DNA of 64,000 nt, taken from Bordetella genomosp. 7 (lineage in GTDB: Bacteria > Pseudomonadota > Gammaproteobacteria > Burkholderiales > Burkholderiaceae_B). This document shows, piece after piece, positions 17,575 through 26,734 of this stretch (positions within the stretch are counted from its first letter, which is position 1; the number at the start of each line of letters is the position of its first letter). The notes beneath the pieces are model-generated. The model was not told the origin of the DNA and did not search any database. It saw only the letters and a program-made list of their open reading frames with translations. The stretch covers positions 868,001 to 932,000 of the forward strand of contig NZ_NEVK01000003.1 of the NCBI RefSeq assembly GCF_002261265.1. Direction: 5' to 3'. The translations under genes were made by a program, and so were the position numbers.

Positions 17575-18369
17575 ATGTCGCGCATTGCCATCCTGACCCG
17601 GCCGCATGGCCGTAACGACACCCTGGCGCGTGCGCTGGCACGGCAGAGCTGGCAAGTGCTGGAATTGCCTGCACTCGAAATCCAGCCGTTGCCTGCGCCG
17701 CCGGCCGGCGTGCCGTTGCCGCAGCACTATGATCTGGTGGTGTTCGTCAGCGGAAACGCCGCGCGCCTTTATATGGCGCAGCTGCAAAGCGCGCCTGGCG
17801 CGCCGGCATCGTGGCCGTCCGGTACGGCGGCTGCCACGGTCGGTCCGGCCAGCGCGCAGGCCTTGCGCGATCTGCCCGGGTTTGGCGCGGATACAACAGT
17901 GCTGTGCCCGTCGGCCGATGCGCCCAGCCACGATTCCGAGGCCCTGTGGGCGCTGCTTTGCGAACGGGGCCACAAGCCTGGCCGCGTGCTGTTGGTGCGT
18001 GGCACTCAGGGGCGTGACTGGCTGGCCAACCGCCTGGAACAGGCGGGCGCCGAAGTGCAGCGGCACGCCGTATACCAGCGCCAGCCGGCGCCCTGGCCAC
18101 CGCAGGCCGTGCACCAGCTGCGGGCATGGGCCCAACAGGGGCGGCAACCGGTCTGGCTGCTTACCAGCGGAGAAGGAATCGCCGCGGTGCAGGCCCAGCT
18201 GCAACGGCATGGTCTGCAGCACTGGTGGCAAGCCGCCCGCTACATCGTGACACATCCTTCGCTGGCCAGCCGTCTGCCACAAGCGGCAGGTGGCGACGCG
18301 GCGGCCCCGATGGTACAAATCTGCTTGCCTGTAGATGAAGCGATCCTCGCCGCTTTTGTTGCGGCTTGA
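17575..18369 (+). CDS. hemD: uroporphyrinogen-III synthase
   Basis: Cyclises hydroxymethylbilane to uroporphyrinogen III. It has 264 residues in two alpha/beta domains, low in sequence identity as is usual for HemD. Recognisable points are ILTRPHGRNDTLARAL at the start, FVSGNAARLYM near 55 and LLVRGTQGRDWLANRLEQAGA near 140. The call rests on these plus its place between hemC and hemX. The ATG at 17575 is preferred to one two codons upstream. Confidence 0.88.
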   Translation: MSRIAILTRPHGRNDTLARALARQSWQVLELPALEIQPLPAPPAGVPLPQHYDLVVFVSGNAARLYMAQLQSAPGAPASWPSGTAAATVGPASAQALRDLPGFGADTTVLCPSADAPSHDSEALWALLCERGHKPGRVLLVRGTQGRDWLANRLEQAGAEVQRHAVYQRQPAPWPPQAVHQLRAWAQQGRQPVWLLTSGEGIAAVQAQLQRHGLQHWWQAARYIVTHPSLASRLPQAAGGDAAAPMVQICLPVDEAILAAFVAA

Positions 18370-18407
18370 ATCGAAGTTTTGGCACTTCACCGAATACAAT
18401 CGCGTCT

Positions 18408-19613
18408 ATGACAGACCAGAACCCCGCTACTGAACCGGCCGCTTCTGCCGCTGCCCCGGGCGCCGCATCGCCCACTACGCCGTCGCCCGGCACGCCCAGG
18501 GCCAAGCCCAGAAAGCCGGGCAATGCCGTCGGGCCGCTGACCGTGGCGTTAGTCATCGTGGTGCTGCTGGCCGTGGGCCTGGGCTGGGCGCTGTGGATGC
18601 AGCGTCAACAGTTCCAGACGTCCGGGCGGGAAATCGCCACGCGCCTGGACGCGCTCGAACAGTCGGTAGCGCTGAGCCGCAAAGAATCCCGCGAGGCGCT
18701 GGCGCTTGCTCAAGGCCAGACCAGCCGCATAGCCGAACTGCAAAGCCAGGCACAGGAAGCCAAGACCCGCTACGACGACCTGCAGCAAGCCTGGCAGACC
18801 TTCAGTGGCGGAGCCAGCGACGAGCTGCTGGCCAACGACATTGAACGATTGCTGGTGCTTGCCAACCAGCAACTGCGCCTGGCCGGCAACGTCAACAATG
18901 CCATCGTGGCGCTCGAAACCGCCCAGGCGCGCCTGGCGCAGGCAGATCGTCCACGCTTTGCCTCGCTTCAGCAGAGTATCAATGGCGATCTCGATCGTCT
19001 GCGCGGGGTCGCCACTATCGACATCGCCAGCCAGGCGGGCCGTATCGACCGCCTGGCCGGGCTGATCTCGAAGGCGTCCATGCTGGTGCCCGACACCGTG
19101 GCGCGCGCACAGGCGCCCGCGCAGAACGCGTCGCCGGCTCCTGCCGCGCCGCCCGCCGTTCCCGATCCCAAGGCCGCTTTGCCTGCCGACGCAGCATGGT
19201 GGCAAGTGTGGCGCGCCGAAATCGCCTCGTGGCCGGGCCGCGCCGGCAGCGCGCTGGCGCACGAGTTGGGCGACCTCATCAGCATCCAGCGCGTGGATCG
19301 GCCCGACGCCCTGATGTTGTCCGCAGAACAGTCCGAGCAGGTTCGCGCGGCGTTGCGGCAGCGCCTGATGACCGCGCAGCTTGCCATGTTGATGCGGCAG
19401 CCTCAGATCTGGAACAACGAGCTCGATAACGTCGTGCAGGCGCTGCGCACCTATTTCGATGCCCGCTCGACGGATACCCAGGCGGCGCTGCGGCTGGCCG
19501 AAGACCTGGCCCAAACCGACATCGCGGTGCGCATGCCCGATCTCAGCGACAGCCTGGCCGGCGTGGCCGCCTTGCGCGCCGCCGGCTTTGACGCCACCGA
19601 CAAACAGGACTGA
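18408..19613 (+). CDS. hemX: HemX-family membrane protein
   Basis: A uroporphyrinogen-III C-methyltransferase-like HemX protein. The family lacks a proven enzymatic role and travels with hemD and hemY. It has 401 residues: a Pro/Ala-rich cytosolic tail (1-40), one membrane segment (about 42-64), then a mostly alpha-helical coiled-coil-prone periplasmic part (IATRLDALEQSVALSRKESREALALAQ) and a helical C-domain with WWQVWRAEIASW. The ATG at 18408 is used; the frame also reads back to a TTG overlapping the hemD stop. Confidence 0.85.
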   Translation: MTDQNPATEPAASAAAPGAASPTTPSPGTPRAKPRKPGNAVGPLTVALVIVVLLAVGLGWALWMQRQQFQTSGREIATRLDALEQSVALSRKESREALALAQGQTSRIAELQSQAQEAKTRYDDLQQAWQTFSGGASDELLANDIERLLVLANQQLRLAGNVNNAIVALETAQARLAQADRPRFASLQQSINGDLDRLRGVATIDIASQAGRIDRLAGLISKASMLVPDTVARAQAPAQNASPAPAAPPAVPDPKAALPADAAWWQVWRAEIASWPGRAGSALAHELGDLISIQRVDRPDALMLSAEQSEQVRAALRQRLMTAQLAMLMRQPQIWNNELDNVVQALRTYFDARSTDTQAALRLAEDLAQTDIAVRMPDLSDSLAGVAALRAAGFDATDKQD

Positions 19614-19616
19614 CGC

Positions 19617-21230
19617 ATGCGTACCTGGTTCTGGACTCTGCTGCTGGCGGTCGTCGCTGTTGCGCTGGCCGTGGTATTGCGCGCGCACGCGGGCAATGTC
19701 GTGCTGCTGGTTGCGCCGTGGCGTATCGAACTTTCGCTGACGCTGGCGGTATTGCTGATATTGGCGCTATTCGTGGCGCTGTACGTCGGCCTGCGCATGT
19801 TGGCGTGGCTGCTGGCCATACCCGACCGCATGCGTGCCTGGCGCGGCCAGCGGGCCCAGGCGCGCGACCACGACCTGCTCGAACGCGGCTGGACCGAACT
19901 GCTCGAGGGCCGGTTCGCACATGCCGAAAAGAACCTGACCAAGCTGCTTGAGCAAACCCGCGTGGCCAGCCGCCGGGTATTGGCGGCGCTGTCGGCGGCC
20001 CGCGCCGCGCATGGCCTGGGCGAATTTGAACGCCGTGACCGATTGCTCGAATCCGCCCGCGAGCATGCCAAGGGCAATGCCGGTTTGCAGGAAGCCATCG
20101 CCACTGTGTCGGCCGACCAGTTGCTCGATCAGGGCAGGGCACAAGAGGCGCTGGCCGTACTGGCGCCTTTGCAAGACGGCGGGGTTCGGCATTTACATAC
20201 CATGCGGCTGCTGCTGCGCGCCGAAGCCGCCCTGGGTCACCACGAGCGCGTGTTCACCCTGGCTCGCGGCCTGCGACGTCGCAACGCGCTGTCCAAAACC
20301 GAAGCCGAACAGCTTATCGATACCGCCGGCGCGGCCCGCCTGCGTGCGGCAGCGGCCTCGGGCTCCGATGCATGGCGTGCGGTCTGGAAAGACCTGAAGA
20401 ACGAAGAACGCGTCCTGCCCGAAATCGCGCTGGCCGGCGCCACTGCCTTCGAGGCGGCCGGTGAACCTGTCGAGGCCGCGCGCATTCTCGAAGCCGCGAT
20501 CCCCGTGCATTTCATGCCGGCACTGGTGGCGGCCTATGCCCGCTGCGACAGCGAACAGGTGCCGCGCCGCCTGGCCAAGGCAGAAGCCTGGCTGCAGAAA
20601 CGCCCGACCGATGCCGATCTGCTGGCCGCCCTGGGCATGTTGTGCCTTAACGGCCAGTTGTGGGGTCAGGCCGAGCGCTATCTGCAGCGCAGCCTGGGCT
20701 TGCGCAACGATTCCCACACGCATGCCCTGCTGGGCAGCCTGTACGACCGCCTCGACCGTCCGGCCGATGCCGTGCGCCATTGGCGGCTGGCCACCGCGGC
20801 CAGTATGGCGCTGCCCGTCCTGGCTACCGACCACGCCTTGCCGGCGGCCGAGATGTCGGCCGATCCGCTGCACCTTGATGCCGAAGGCGAGTATTCCGCG
20901 TATCCGCCCGAACCGCCGCTGTCCGAAGGCGCGCTTGCCTATGCCGAGCCCCCGCCCGTGGCGGCCCCTGCAGATTACGTGCTGGATCCTGATGCCCGCA
21001 TCGCCGGCGCTGAAGGCGCCAGCGCCGTCGAACCCGAGCCCCGGCCGGCCGAAACCGCCGATAGTGGCGGCATCGACCAGTACTTCGACAGCGCGCCCAT
21101 TCCGGTGTCGGCATTCGATGTGCCGGTACCCACCTACGGCACCACAGCGCCTGAACCGTCCACATCCCCCGAAGCTCAGCCCGAACCGGGCGCGGGCGAC
21201 AAAAATTCTTCTTCAAACAAACAAGGTTGA
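19617..21230 (+). CDS. hemY: HemY family protein with long C-terminal tail
   Basis: A protoheme IX biogenesis-associated protein (HemY N-terminal plus TPR-like repeats) of the inner membrane. This is not the protoporphyrinogen oxidase that shares the name. It has 537 residues: two membrane helices (about 4-22 and 38-62), then a TPR-rich helical domain to about residue 405 with LERGWTELLEGRFAHAEKNL. The last roughly 130 residues are an acidic, Pro/Ala-rich tail (PPEPPLSEGALAYAEPPPV and similar). Usual length is about 400, so the tail is an extension. It lies 3 bp after hemX and 3 bp before ppa. Confidence 0.88.
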   Translation: MRTWFWTLLLAVVAVALAVVLRAHAGNVVLLVAPWRIELSLTLAVLLILALFVALYVGLRMLAWLLAIPDRMRAWRGQRAQARDHDLLERGWTELLEGRFAHAEKNLTKLLEQTRVASRRVLAALSAARAAHGLGEFERRDRLLESAREHAKGNAGLQEAIATVSADQLLDQGRAQEALAVLAPLQDGGVRHLHTMRLLLRAEAALGHHERVFTLARGLRRRNALSKTEAEQLIDTAGAARLRAAAASGSDAWRAVWKDLKNEERVLPEIALAGATAFEAAGEPVEAARILEAAIPVHFMPALVAAYARCDSEQVPRRLAKAEAWLQKRPTDADLLAALGMLCLNGQLWGQAERYLQRSLGLRNDSHTHALLGSLYDRLDRPADAVRHWRLATAASMALPVLATDHALPAAEMSADPLHLDAEGEYSAYPPEPPLSEGALAYAEPPPVAAPADYVLDPDARIAGAEGASAVEPEPRPAETADSGGIDQYFDSAPIPVSAFDVPVPTYGTTAPEPSTSPEAQPEPGAGDKNSSSNKQG

Positions 21231-21233
21231 ACC

Positions 21234-21764
21234 ATGAGCCTCGATCGCGTGTCATCCGGCAAGAAGCTGCCGGATGACTTCAATGTCATTATCGAAATCC
21301 CCATGAACGCCGACCCGGTCAAGTACGAAGTCGACAAGGACACCGGCGCCGTGTTCGTCGACCGCTTCATGCTGACCGCCATGCACTATCCGTGCAACTA
21401 CGGCTACATCCCCCAGACCTTGTCCGACGATGGCGACCCCGCCGACGTGCTGGTCGTCACGCCTTTTCCCATCCAGGTGGGCGCCGTGGTGCGCTGCCGT
21501 GCCCTGGGCGTGCTCGAAATGGACGACGAGGCCGGCGGTGACGCCAAGCTGCTGGCCGTGCCGGTCGACAAGCTCTACCCGCCTTACCGCAACATCAAGT
21601 CGTACGAAGACCTGCCCGCCGAAGACATTCAACGCATCCAGCACTTCTTCGAACACTACAAAGACCTCGAAAAAGGCAAGTGGGTCAAGGTAAAGGGCTG
21701 GCAGGGCGTCGAAGCCGCCCAGGAAGAAATCCTGCGCAGCGCCGAGCGCTACCAGAAGGCCTGA
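21234..21764 (+). CDS. ppa: inorganic pyrophosphatase (family I)
   Basis: Hydrolyses pyrophosphate to phosphate, pulling biosynthetic reactions forward; cytosolic hexamer in bacteria. It has 176 residues. Conserved metal-binding Asp residues lie in [12 protein letters not shown], and the substrate-site segments are [15 protein letters not shown] and [14 protein letters not shown]. The start codon follows the hemY stop by 3 nt, so it is probably translated from the hem transcript as well as any promoter of its own. Confidence 0.97.
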   Translation: MSLDRVSSGKKLPDDFNVIIEIPMNADPVKYEVDKDTGAVFVDRFMLTAMHYPCNYGYIPQTLSDDGDPADVLVVTPFPIQVGAVVRCRALGVLEMDDEAGGDAKLLAVPVDKLYPPYRNIKSYEDLPAEDIQRIQHFFEHYKDLEKGKWVKVKGWQGVEAAQEEILRSAERYQKA

Positions 21765-21854
21765 AGCTCGTTTCCCGCACCGTGGGCGTGCCGCTGGCGC
21801 GCCCCGGGCAGCGCCGGCGTGCCGGTGCGTGACCAACAGGGTTGTCATCACAAC

Positions 21855-22550
21855 ATGGACTACGTTTTTCCTCCGTCGCCTCCCGTGGCGCTGCCCGTGG
21901 CTGGAAGTCACGCGCTGCTGCCCGTGCGGCGCGTGTACTGTGTCGGGCGCAACTACGCCGAGCACGCCAAAGAAATGGGCTTCACGGGCCGCGAAGACCC
22001 GTTCTTCTTTTCCAAGCCGGCCGATGCGCTGGTGCCCGTGCCCGACGGCCAGACCGGCGCCATCTCTTACCCGCCCAAGACCGCCAACCTGCATTACGAA
22101 ATGGAGCTGGTCGTGGTGCTGGGCAAGGGCGGCAAAGACCTGTCCGTTGAACAGGCCGGCGAATGCATCTGGGGTTATGCGCTTGGCCTGGACATGACGC
22201 GGCGCGACCTGCAGGGCGAAGCCAAGAAGCAGGGCCGTCCCTGGGAAGTCGGCAAGGCGTTTGACCAGTCCGCGCCCATAGGCCCCGTGCATCCGCGCAG
22301 CGCCACCGGCCTGCTCGAACGCGGCGCCATATGGCTGGACGTCAACGGCCAACGCAAGCAGGCCAGCGACATCTCGCAAATGATCTGGAACATCCCCGAA
22401 AGCATCGCGTATCTGTCGGGCCTGTTCGAACTCAAGGCTGGCGACCTCATCTTCACCGGCACGCCCGAAGGCGTGGGCGCCGTGGTGTCGGGTGACGAAA
22501 TGGTTGGCGGCGTAGAGGGCCTGGGCGAACTGCGCGTACGCATCGCCTGA
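21855..22550 (+). CDS. fumarylacetoacetate hydrolase (FAH) family protein
   Basis: A metal-dependent hydrolase or decarboxylase of 2-oxo or acylpyruvate substrates; exact substrate unknown. It has 231 residues. FAH-fold marks are VYCVGRNYAEHAKEMG near residue 26, HYEMELVVVLGKGGKDL (metal-binding Glu residues), WGYALGLDMTRRDLQ, and ELKAGDLIFTGTPEGVG near the C-terminus. Size and motifs resemble the acylpyruvase (FAHD1/YcgM-like) subgroup. The ATG at 21855 gives the family N-terminus. It starts 90 bp after ppa on the same strand. Confidence 0.88.
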   Translation: MDYVFPPSPPVALPVAGSHALLPVRRVYCVGRNYAEHAKEMGFTGREDPFFFSKPADALVPVPDGQTGAISYPPKTANLHYEMELVVVLGKGGKDLSVEQAGECIWGYALGLDMTRRDLQGEAKKQGRPWEVGKAFDQSAPIGPVHPRSATGLLERGAIWLDVNGQRKQASDISQMIWNIPESIAYLSGLFELKAGDLIFTGTPEGVGAVVSGDEMVGGVEGLGELRVRIA

Positions 22551-22592
22551 GTTTTCCTGTTTGTTCATCTACGGCACCAAGGAGCTAGCATC

Positions 22593-22724
22593 ATGAGGGC
22601 AAGAGTCATGCTGACGGCGTTGATCGTGTTTGGCGTCGTGCTGCAAGGCTGCAATACCGTGGCGGGCATGGGCAAAGACGTATCCCGTGCCGGCAACGCC
22701 ATTACGACCGCGGCTGAACGTTAA
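22593..22724 (+). CDS. entericidin A/B-family small lipoprotein
   Basis: A 43-residue protein: basic N-terminus, hydrophobic LTALIVFGVVLQ and a lipobox VLQGC with Cys at 20. The tail NTVAGMGKDVSRAGNAITTAAER matches the entericidin family (small membrane-anchored lipoproteins with proposed toxin/antidote roles in stationary phase). AAGGAG sits 10 nt upstream of the ATG. It is followed by an intrinsic terminator and appears monocistronic. Only one family member is present here, not an A/B pair. Confidence 0.88.
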   Translation: MRARVMLTALIVFGVVLQGCNTVAGMGKDVSRAGNAITTAAER

Positions 22725-22748
22725 GCTTTAGCCGCCAGCTTCAAGACC

Positions 22749-22775
22749 ACGGCCCTTTGCGGGCCGTTGTTGTTT
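22749..22775 (+). terminator. intrinsic terminator after the entericidin gene
   Basis: ACGGCCC (22749-22755) pairs with GGGCCGT (22761-22767) around TTTGC, followed by the T-rich TGTTGTTT. Confidence 0.75.
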
Positions 22776-22792
22776 CTGTGGCAACGGCGTGG

Positions 22793-22821
22793 GCGCGCCG
22801 GTTGCCATGCGCGCCGGTTGC
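22793..22821. repeat. 13-bp direct repeat upstream of the Flp prepilin gene
   Basis: GCGCGCCGGTTGC occurs at 22793-22805 and again at 22809-22821, separated by CAT. It lies about 80 bp before the prepilin start codon, a plausible activator-binding position. No factor is known. Confidence 0.4.
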
Positions 22822-22901
22822 GTCCACCTCGGTATCCGCGAATTTCCCGGACATCGGCCTCCATTCAGACTACAGCTTCTGTTCATTGAAAGGGGCTGGA
22901 T

Positions 22902-23159
22902 ATGGTTCGATGTGTTTCCCGGCAACGGGGCCAAGGGATGACCGAATACATTATTGTGGTGGCGCTTATTGCCGTTGCCGCCATCGCGGTGTATCAGTTG
23001 TTCGGTCAGGTGGTGCGTTCGCAAACCGCCGCCATGGCACGCGAACTCGCGGGTGAAGATGGCAGCAGCGAGTCCAAGGCCGCGCAGTCAGCCGCCGGCA
23101 AAGCCGCGGCGCAGACCAAGGCGCGCTCGCTGAAATCCTTTACGGGCAACGCCAAATGA
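22902..23159 (+). CDS. Flp/Fap-type prepilin-like protein
   Basis: Candidate major subunit of the Tad pilus. It has 85 residues. After a 10-residue basic leader ending in Gly comes QGMTEYIIVVALIAVAAIAV, matching the Flp processing motif G|XXXXEY with Glu at +5 and Tyr at +6. The hydrophobic helix runs to about residue 33. The C-terminal half (SSESKAAQSAAGKAAAQTKA) is Ala/Lys/Ser-rich and probably disordered. It is longer than classical Flp (50-70 residues before processing). It is first gene of the locus, with the site GAAAGGGG upstream. Its stop overlaps the next start (ATGA). Confidence 0.82.
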   Translation: MVRCVSRQRGQGMTEYIIVVALIAVAAIAVYQLFGQVVRSQTAAMARELAGEDGSSESKAAQSAAGKAAAQTKARSLKSFTGNAK

Positions 23160-24559
23160 CCACTGCGCCGCGGCATCTGCGCCGCATGCCATCTGCGCAG
23201 GCGGGGCAGGCGCTGCCTATCGTATTGGCGCTGGCGGCCGTGGGCGGCATCGCACTGGTGGCGCTTTACAACGTCGGTCAGACCGCTGCGGCACGGCTGC
23301 GCCTGACACATGCCGCCGACGCGGCCGCATACAGTGGCGCGCTGGCACAAGCCCGAACACTCAATCTGCTGGCATATATCAACCGTGCGCAGGTCGCGCA
23401 CCAGGTCGCGATGGCGCATCTGGTCACGCTGGCATCCTGGGCTCAGTTCGGGCAGGCCCAGGCGCGCCAGCAATCAATACGCAATCCGCCTGCTTCGCTG
23501 ATCGGCGCGTTGTTCGGCCCGTCGCTGGGCGCCGCCTACGCGCGAGCGTCCCATACCGGCGATGCCCTGCCGGGCCTGGCTCAGGCTTTCCAGCAGCACG
23601 ATCAGATCGTGCATCAGGTGCTGCAACAGGCAGCTGCCTCTGCGGTCGAACATCTGCCGGCGTCCAGGCAGCAAACCATGCTTCGGGTGCTGCACGCAAA
23701 TTATCCCGAGTTCTATTCCAGCCCGGGTTCGCAGGCCACCGCGGGGGCGAGCCCCTTGCAATTGCTTGAATCCGGCGGCCCCGCCGATGCCGTGCAACGC
23801 GTCAGCGGCAATACGCCTACCCATTTGCGCGGCATGGCCGAATTGGCGGCCGGCCGCTACGACTTCCTGCGCCCGCGCACGCTTACGCGCCATAGTGCGT
23901 GGATCGTTCACCGCCGTTGCCCGACTCGCCGGCACGAACTGCGCCGGCGCGGGGGCACCTGGCTGGGCGCCGACGGGCGATGGGGCGCACAGGACACGCT
24001 TTCCTATCACGCGCTGCGATCAAATCGCTGGATCGGCTGTTACTACCGCGAATACGCCATGGGTTGGGGGCAGGGCGGCCGCGCCGCGCCGGGTTCGGAC
24101 GAATACATAGAAAAACCGCCGCACGACTTTTCGCAACAAGACTTCTGGCGTTGGGTGCACGAGCATACATCCTGGGACATTTTCACGGGTCGCACCAATC
24201 CCATGGCAGGCTCCTATGCCGTGGCCGGCGCAGCGCGCTGGCGCTCCAGGGGGTTGCCTTCCTACTTCGAACTGGCTCGTCATGCGGCGAACGCGCCGCT
24301 GCGTTTTGCCATCCAGGTCCGCCAGTCGGCGGCGTCGCTGGCCACCACAGATGCCGCCAGCCAAGTGCGCGCCCCGACAGGGCGCTACGCGTATCGCGGG
24401 CTGCGCATGAGCGAATCGGTAACGGTGGCCAGCGCTGCAGAAACGTACTTCGCGTCGCCGCCGGGGGCGGCAGACGAGCTGGCGGGCCTGTTCCGCCCCT
24501 ACTGGCAGGCGCGCCTTAGCCCAGTGGCGTCCACTGATGTGTTCGGAGCATTGCCATGA
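23156..24559 (+). CDS. TadG-like Flp pilus assembly protein
   Basis: A putative minor pseudopilin or anchor of the Tad system. It has 467 residues. The N-terminus has AGQALPIVLALAAVGGIAL, a hydrophobic segment of the TadE/TadG-like (Tad) family, then RLRLTHAADAAAYSGALAQARTLNLLAYINRAQ, the typical conserved stretch after it. The remainder is predicted extracytoplasmic, with Trp/Tyr-rich segments (HEHTSWDIFTGRTNPMAGSY-type). It lacks a clear prepilin-peptidase Glu. ATGA overlaps link it to genes on both sides. Confidence 0.75.
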   Translation: MTTAPRHLRRMPSAQAGQALPIVLALAAVGGIALVALYNVGQTAAARLRLTHAADAAAYSGALAQARTLNLLAYINRAQVAHQVAMAHLVTLASWAQFGQAQARQQSIRNPPASLIGALFGPSLGAAYARASHTGDALPGLAQAFQQHDQIVHQVLQQAAASAVEHLPASRQQTMLRVLHANYPEFYSSPGSQATAGASPLQLLESGGPADAVQRVSGNTPTHLRGMAELAAGRYDFLRPRTLTRHSAWIVHRRCPTRRHELRRRGGTWLGADGRWGAQDTLSYHALRSNRWIGCYYREYAMGWGQGGRAAPGSDEYIEKPPHDFSQQDFWRWVHEHTSWDIFTGRTNPMAGSYAVAGAARWRSRGLPSYFELARHAANAPLRFAIQVRQSAASLATTDAASQVRAPTGRYAYRGLRMSESVTVASAAETYFASPPGAADELAGLFRPYWQARLSPVASTDVFGALP

Positions 24560-25185
24560 ACCCCTTGCGCAGCGGATGCCGCATGCGCGGATACGCCATG
24601 GCCGAGGCGTTATTGGCATTGGCCGCAATCGCTATCCTATTGCATGGCATGGCGGTGCTGGGCGGCATGCAACGGCGCGGCCTGCAGGCTGCCCAGTTGG
24701 GCAGGCATGCCGCGTTTGCGGCGGCTCGTGGGCAGACCGATGTCCCGGGTTGGCTGCGCGCCGCCATCACCACAGGCAGGTCCGCATCCACCGACGCCCA
24801 TCTGCAGGCCGGCAATGCCGCGGCGGTGGCGCTGGCCCGCGACTGGCTCCAGGCCGATCCCCGGCTGCGGTACGCGGCCGCACGTGTGCATGCACAGAGC
24901 GGGGCGGCCTTTGTGCAGGCGAGCGAGCCGGCAGCCCTGTTGCCGGTGCGGGGCCATACGGCCATCGCGCAGAACGCGGGGCACGCGTACGGGTCGAGGG
25001 CTACCGCAGCGCGGCTGTCGGTATCCGCGATCGGCTGGCGCGATGCGGCACTGGCGTCGCAGCGGGCCGCGCAGGCGCTGCATCGCAAGCTGCAACCTGT
25101 AGATGCACCTTGGGGCCGGGGGGCATGGACCACCGATTGGCTGACGCCTTGGGCCGATCTGTCGCCATCGGCAGCGGCGCGATGA
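24556..25185 (+). CDS. TadE-like pseudopilin candidate
   Basis: Not assigned to a firm family. It has 209 residues. Residues 12-32 read GYAMAEALLALAAIAILLHG after a short basic leader: Gly followed by four residues and Glu (G|YAMAE), the prepilin-peptidase pattern of TadE/TadF-type pseudopilins, then a hydrophobic helix. The rest is Ala/Arg-rich with few hydrophobic stretches and should be periplasmic. Position between TadG-like and CpaB-like genes, with ATGA overlaps on both sides, supports a minor pseudopilin role. Confidence 0.6.
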   Translation: MNPLRSGCRMRGYAMAEALLALAAIAILLHGMAVLGGMQRRGLQAAQLGRHAAFAAARGQTDVPGWLRAAITTGRSASTDAHLQAGNAAAVALARDWLQADPRLRYAAARVHAQSGAAFVQASEPAALLPVRGHTAIAQNAGHAYGSRATAARLSVSAIGWRDAALASQRAAQALHRKLQPVDAPWGRGAWTTDWLTPWADLSPSAAAR

Positions 25186-25892
25186 TGAAGGCAACTCCGT
25201 ACACGATCCTACTCCGGTTCGGCCGGGCCATTGCGTGCGTCTTTGCCTTGTTGGCATGCCCGCTGGCCATGTCGGCCGCATACCCGGCAGGCCACCAGGT
25301 CGCGGGCGACCTGAATCTGCCGCCAGGCAGTACGCAGGCGGCAGTGGGGCAGGGCATGCGTCTGTTTGGCGCGCCGGCGGATATACGGCTCGTCGAGATC
25401 CCCTTGTCAGTCGAACGCGCCATCGCTGCACTGACCGAGCTTTATCCGGCCCTGGCCGATCTGGGCGTCTTCCCGGGGCTGGCGGTTCTGTCCGGCGCCA
25501 TCGGCCGCGATCTGTGGCTGGTGTCCCTGCAAGCGAGTGGCGCGCAACACACGCGCGGCACGGTGGCCGTGCTGCGTCCCCATCCAAACGCTGCGGCGTC
25601 GTTGCCACGGCGGCCCGACTGGCTGCCCGGGTCCGCCCGCTTGCGATTCGACTTCAGCGATGAGGCGGACGGCGTGCATACGCGCCAGCAAGTCTGGACA
25701 CTGGAGCAGCCGCTGGGCAAGCTGCGGGCAGCCAGTACGCAAGGTTTGCGCGTGCAGGGCTGGCAAGCCGTGGCGAGCGGCGGTGCTGCCGAACACTGGG
25801 TGCGCGACCGTACCTCTTTGCAGCTGGTGTATGTGGCAACAGGCGCGGTCAGCGGCGTTCTGGTTCACGAACACACAAAGGACAAACCATGA
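25182..25892 (+). CDS. periplasmic Tad-locus protein of unknown function
   Basis: I do not recognise a family. It has 236 residues. A signal peptide is clear (basic start, FGRAIACVFALLACPLAMSA, predicted cleavage before AYPAG), so it is exported. The mature part has no Cys pair or catalytic signature that I can name. It starts on an ATGA overlap with the gene before and ends on one with cpaB, so it is an integral locus member. By position it may replace a small component such as RcpB or TadD, which is inference only. Confidence 0.6.
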   Translation: MMKATPYTILLRFGRAIACVFALLACPLAMSAAYPAGHQVAGDLNLPPGSTQAAVGQGMRLFGAPADIRLVEIPLSVERAIAALTELYPALADLGVFPGLAVLSGAIGRDLWLVSLQASGAQHTRGTVAVLRPHPNAAASLPRRPDWLPGSARLRFDFSDEADGVHTRQQVWTLEQPLGKLRAASTQGLRVQGWQAVASGGAAEHWVRDRTSLQLVYVATGAVSGVLVHEHTKDKP

Positions 25893-26734
25893 AGCCCGCC
25901 ATACGTGAACACCTGGGCCGCCTGCGTGCGGTGGGCGTATACGGGTTTGCGCTGATTGCGGGGCTGTTGGCCGCTTGGGCAGCGCAAGAGCATATCCAGG
26001 CGCGCGTGCGCGAAATAGAGCGGGAAGCCGAAGTCGCCACGGCCGAGCGCCTCGTAGCGGCTGTCGACCTGCCGGCCGGCACCCGGCTGCTATCGGCGCA
26101 CCTGGCCGTGCGGGGCATACCCCTGCCTTGGCTGGCCAGCGGCTCTTTCGATGCCGATGCCGCCGATTACGTTATCGGCTCGATCCTTTCCACAGACATC
26201 AAACAAGGCGAGACAATACTCGAGGCGCATCTGGGCGCAGATATTCCCGAGCCGCCCCTGTCCGACCTGGTGCCGGCCGGCCGGCGGGCCGTTACCTTGC
26301 CGGCCGAAGAAATCAACGCGGCGCCCGGCGTACTGCGGCCCGGCGACCTCATCGACCTGTACGTCTCGTTCGCGCATCGCGGACAACAACTTACGGCGTC
26401 GCTGCTGCAAGGCGTGCGGGTGCTGGCCATGAACGACGCCGCCGATGCGGCGGCGACCATCACGCTCGATGCCTCTGCGCAGGATGCGGTCAAGCTCGTG
26501 GCCGCGCGGCACGGCGGCACGCTGACCGCCATGCTGCGGCACCGTGGCGACCTCGATGCCTGGCAGCCGCCAGCGTCGGGAAACCTGGCAGGGTTGATGG
26601 GCATCGACACCAAAGTTGCCGGCGCCCGGCCTGCCGTGTCCATCCTGTATGGCGACCGGCTGGACATCGAAGCCGGGCTGCCTCACTCCGATGACGACAC
26701 CGGCGTCGAACCCGCCGGGCGGGTGCTGCCATGA
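25889..26734 (+). CDS. Flp pilus assembly protein CpaB/RcpC
   Basis: An inner-membrane-anchored periplasmic protein thought to link the secretin channel to the inner-membrane complex. It has 281 residues. One N-terminal membrane segment (about 12-30) is followed by an SAF-like domain: VVAAVDLPAGTRL-type sequence (here LVAAVDLPAGTRLLSAHLAVR), then GRRAVTLPAEEINAAPGVLRPGDLIDLYV, the CpaB hallmark. It is normal length. It overlaps the secretin gene by ATGA. Confidence 0.88.
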   Translation: MKPAIREHLGRLRAVGVYGFALIAGLLAAWAAQEHIQARVREIEREAEVATAERLVAAVDLPAGTRLLSAHLAVRGIPLPWLASGSFDADAADYVIGSILSTDIKQGETILEAHLGADIPEPPLSDLVPAGRRAVTLPAEEINAAPGVLRPGDLIDLYVSFAHRGQQLTASLLQGVRVLAMNDAADAAATITLDASAQDAVKLVAARHGGTLTAMLRHRGDLDAWQPPASGNLAGLMGIDTKVAGARPAVSILYGDRLDIEAGLPHSDDDTGVEPAGRVLP

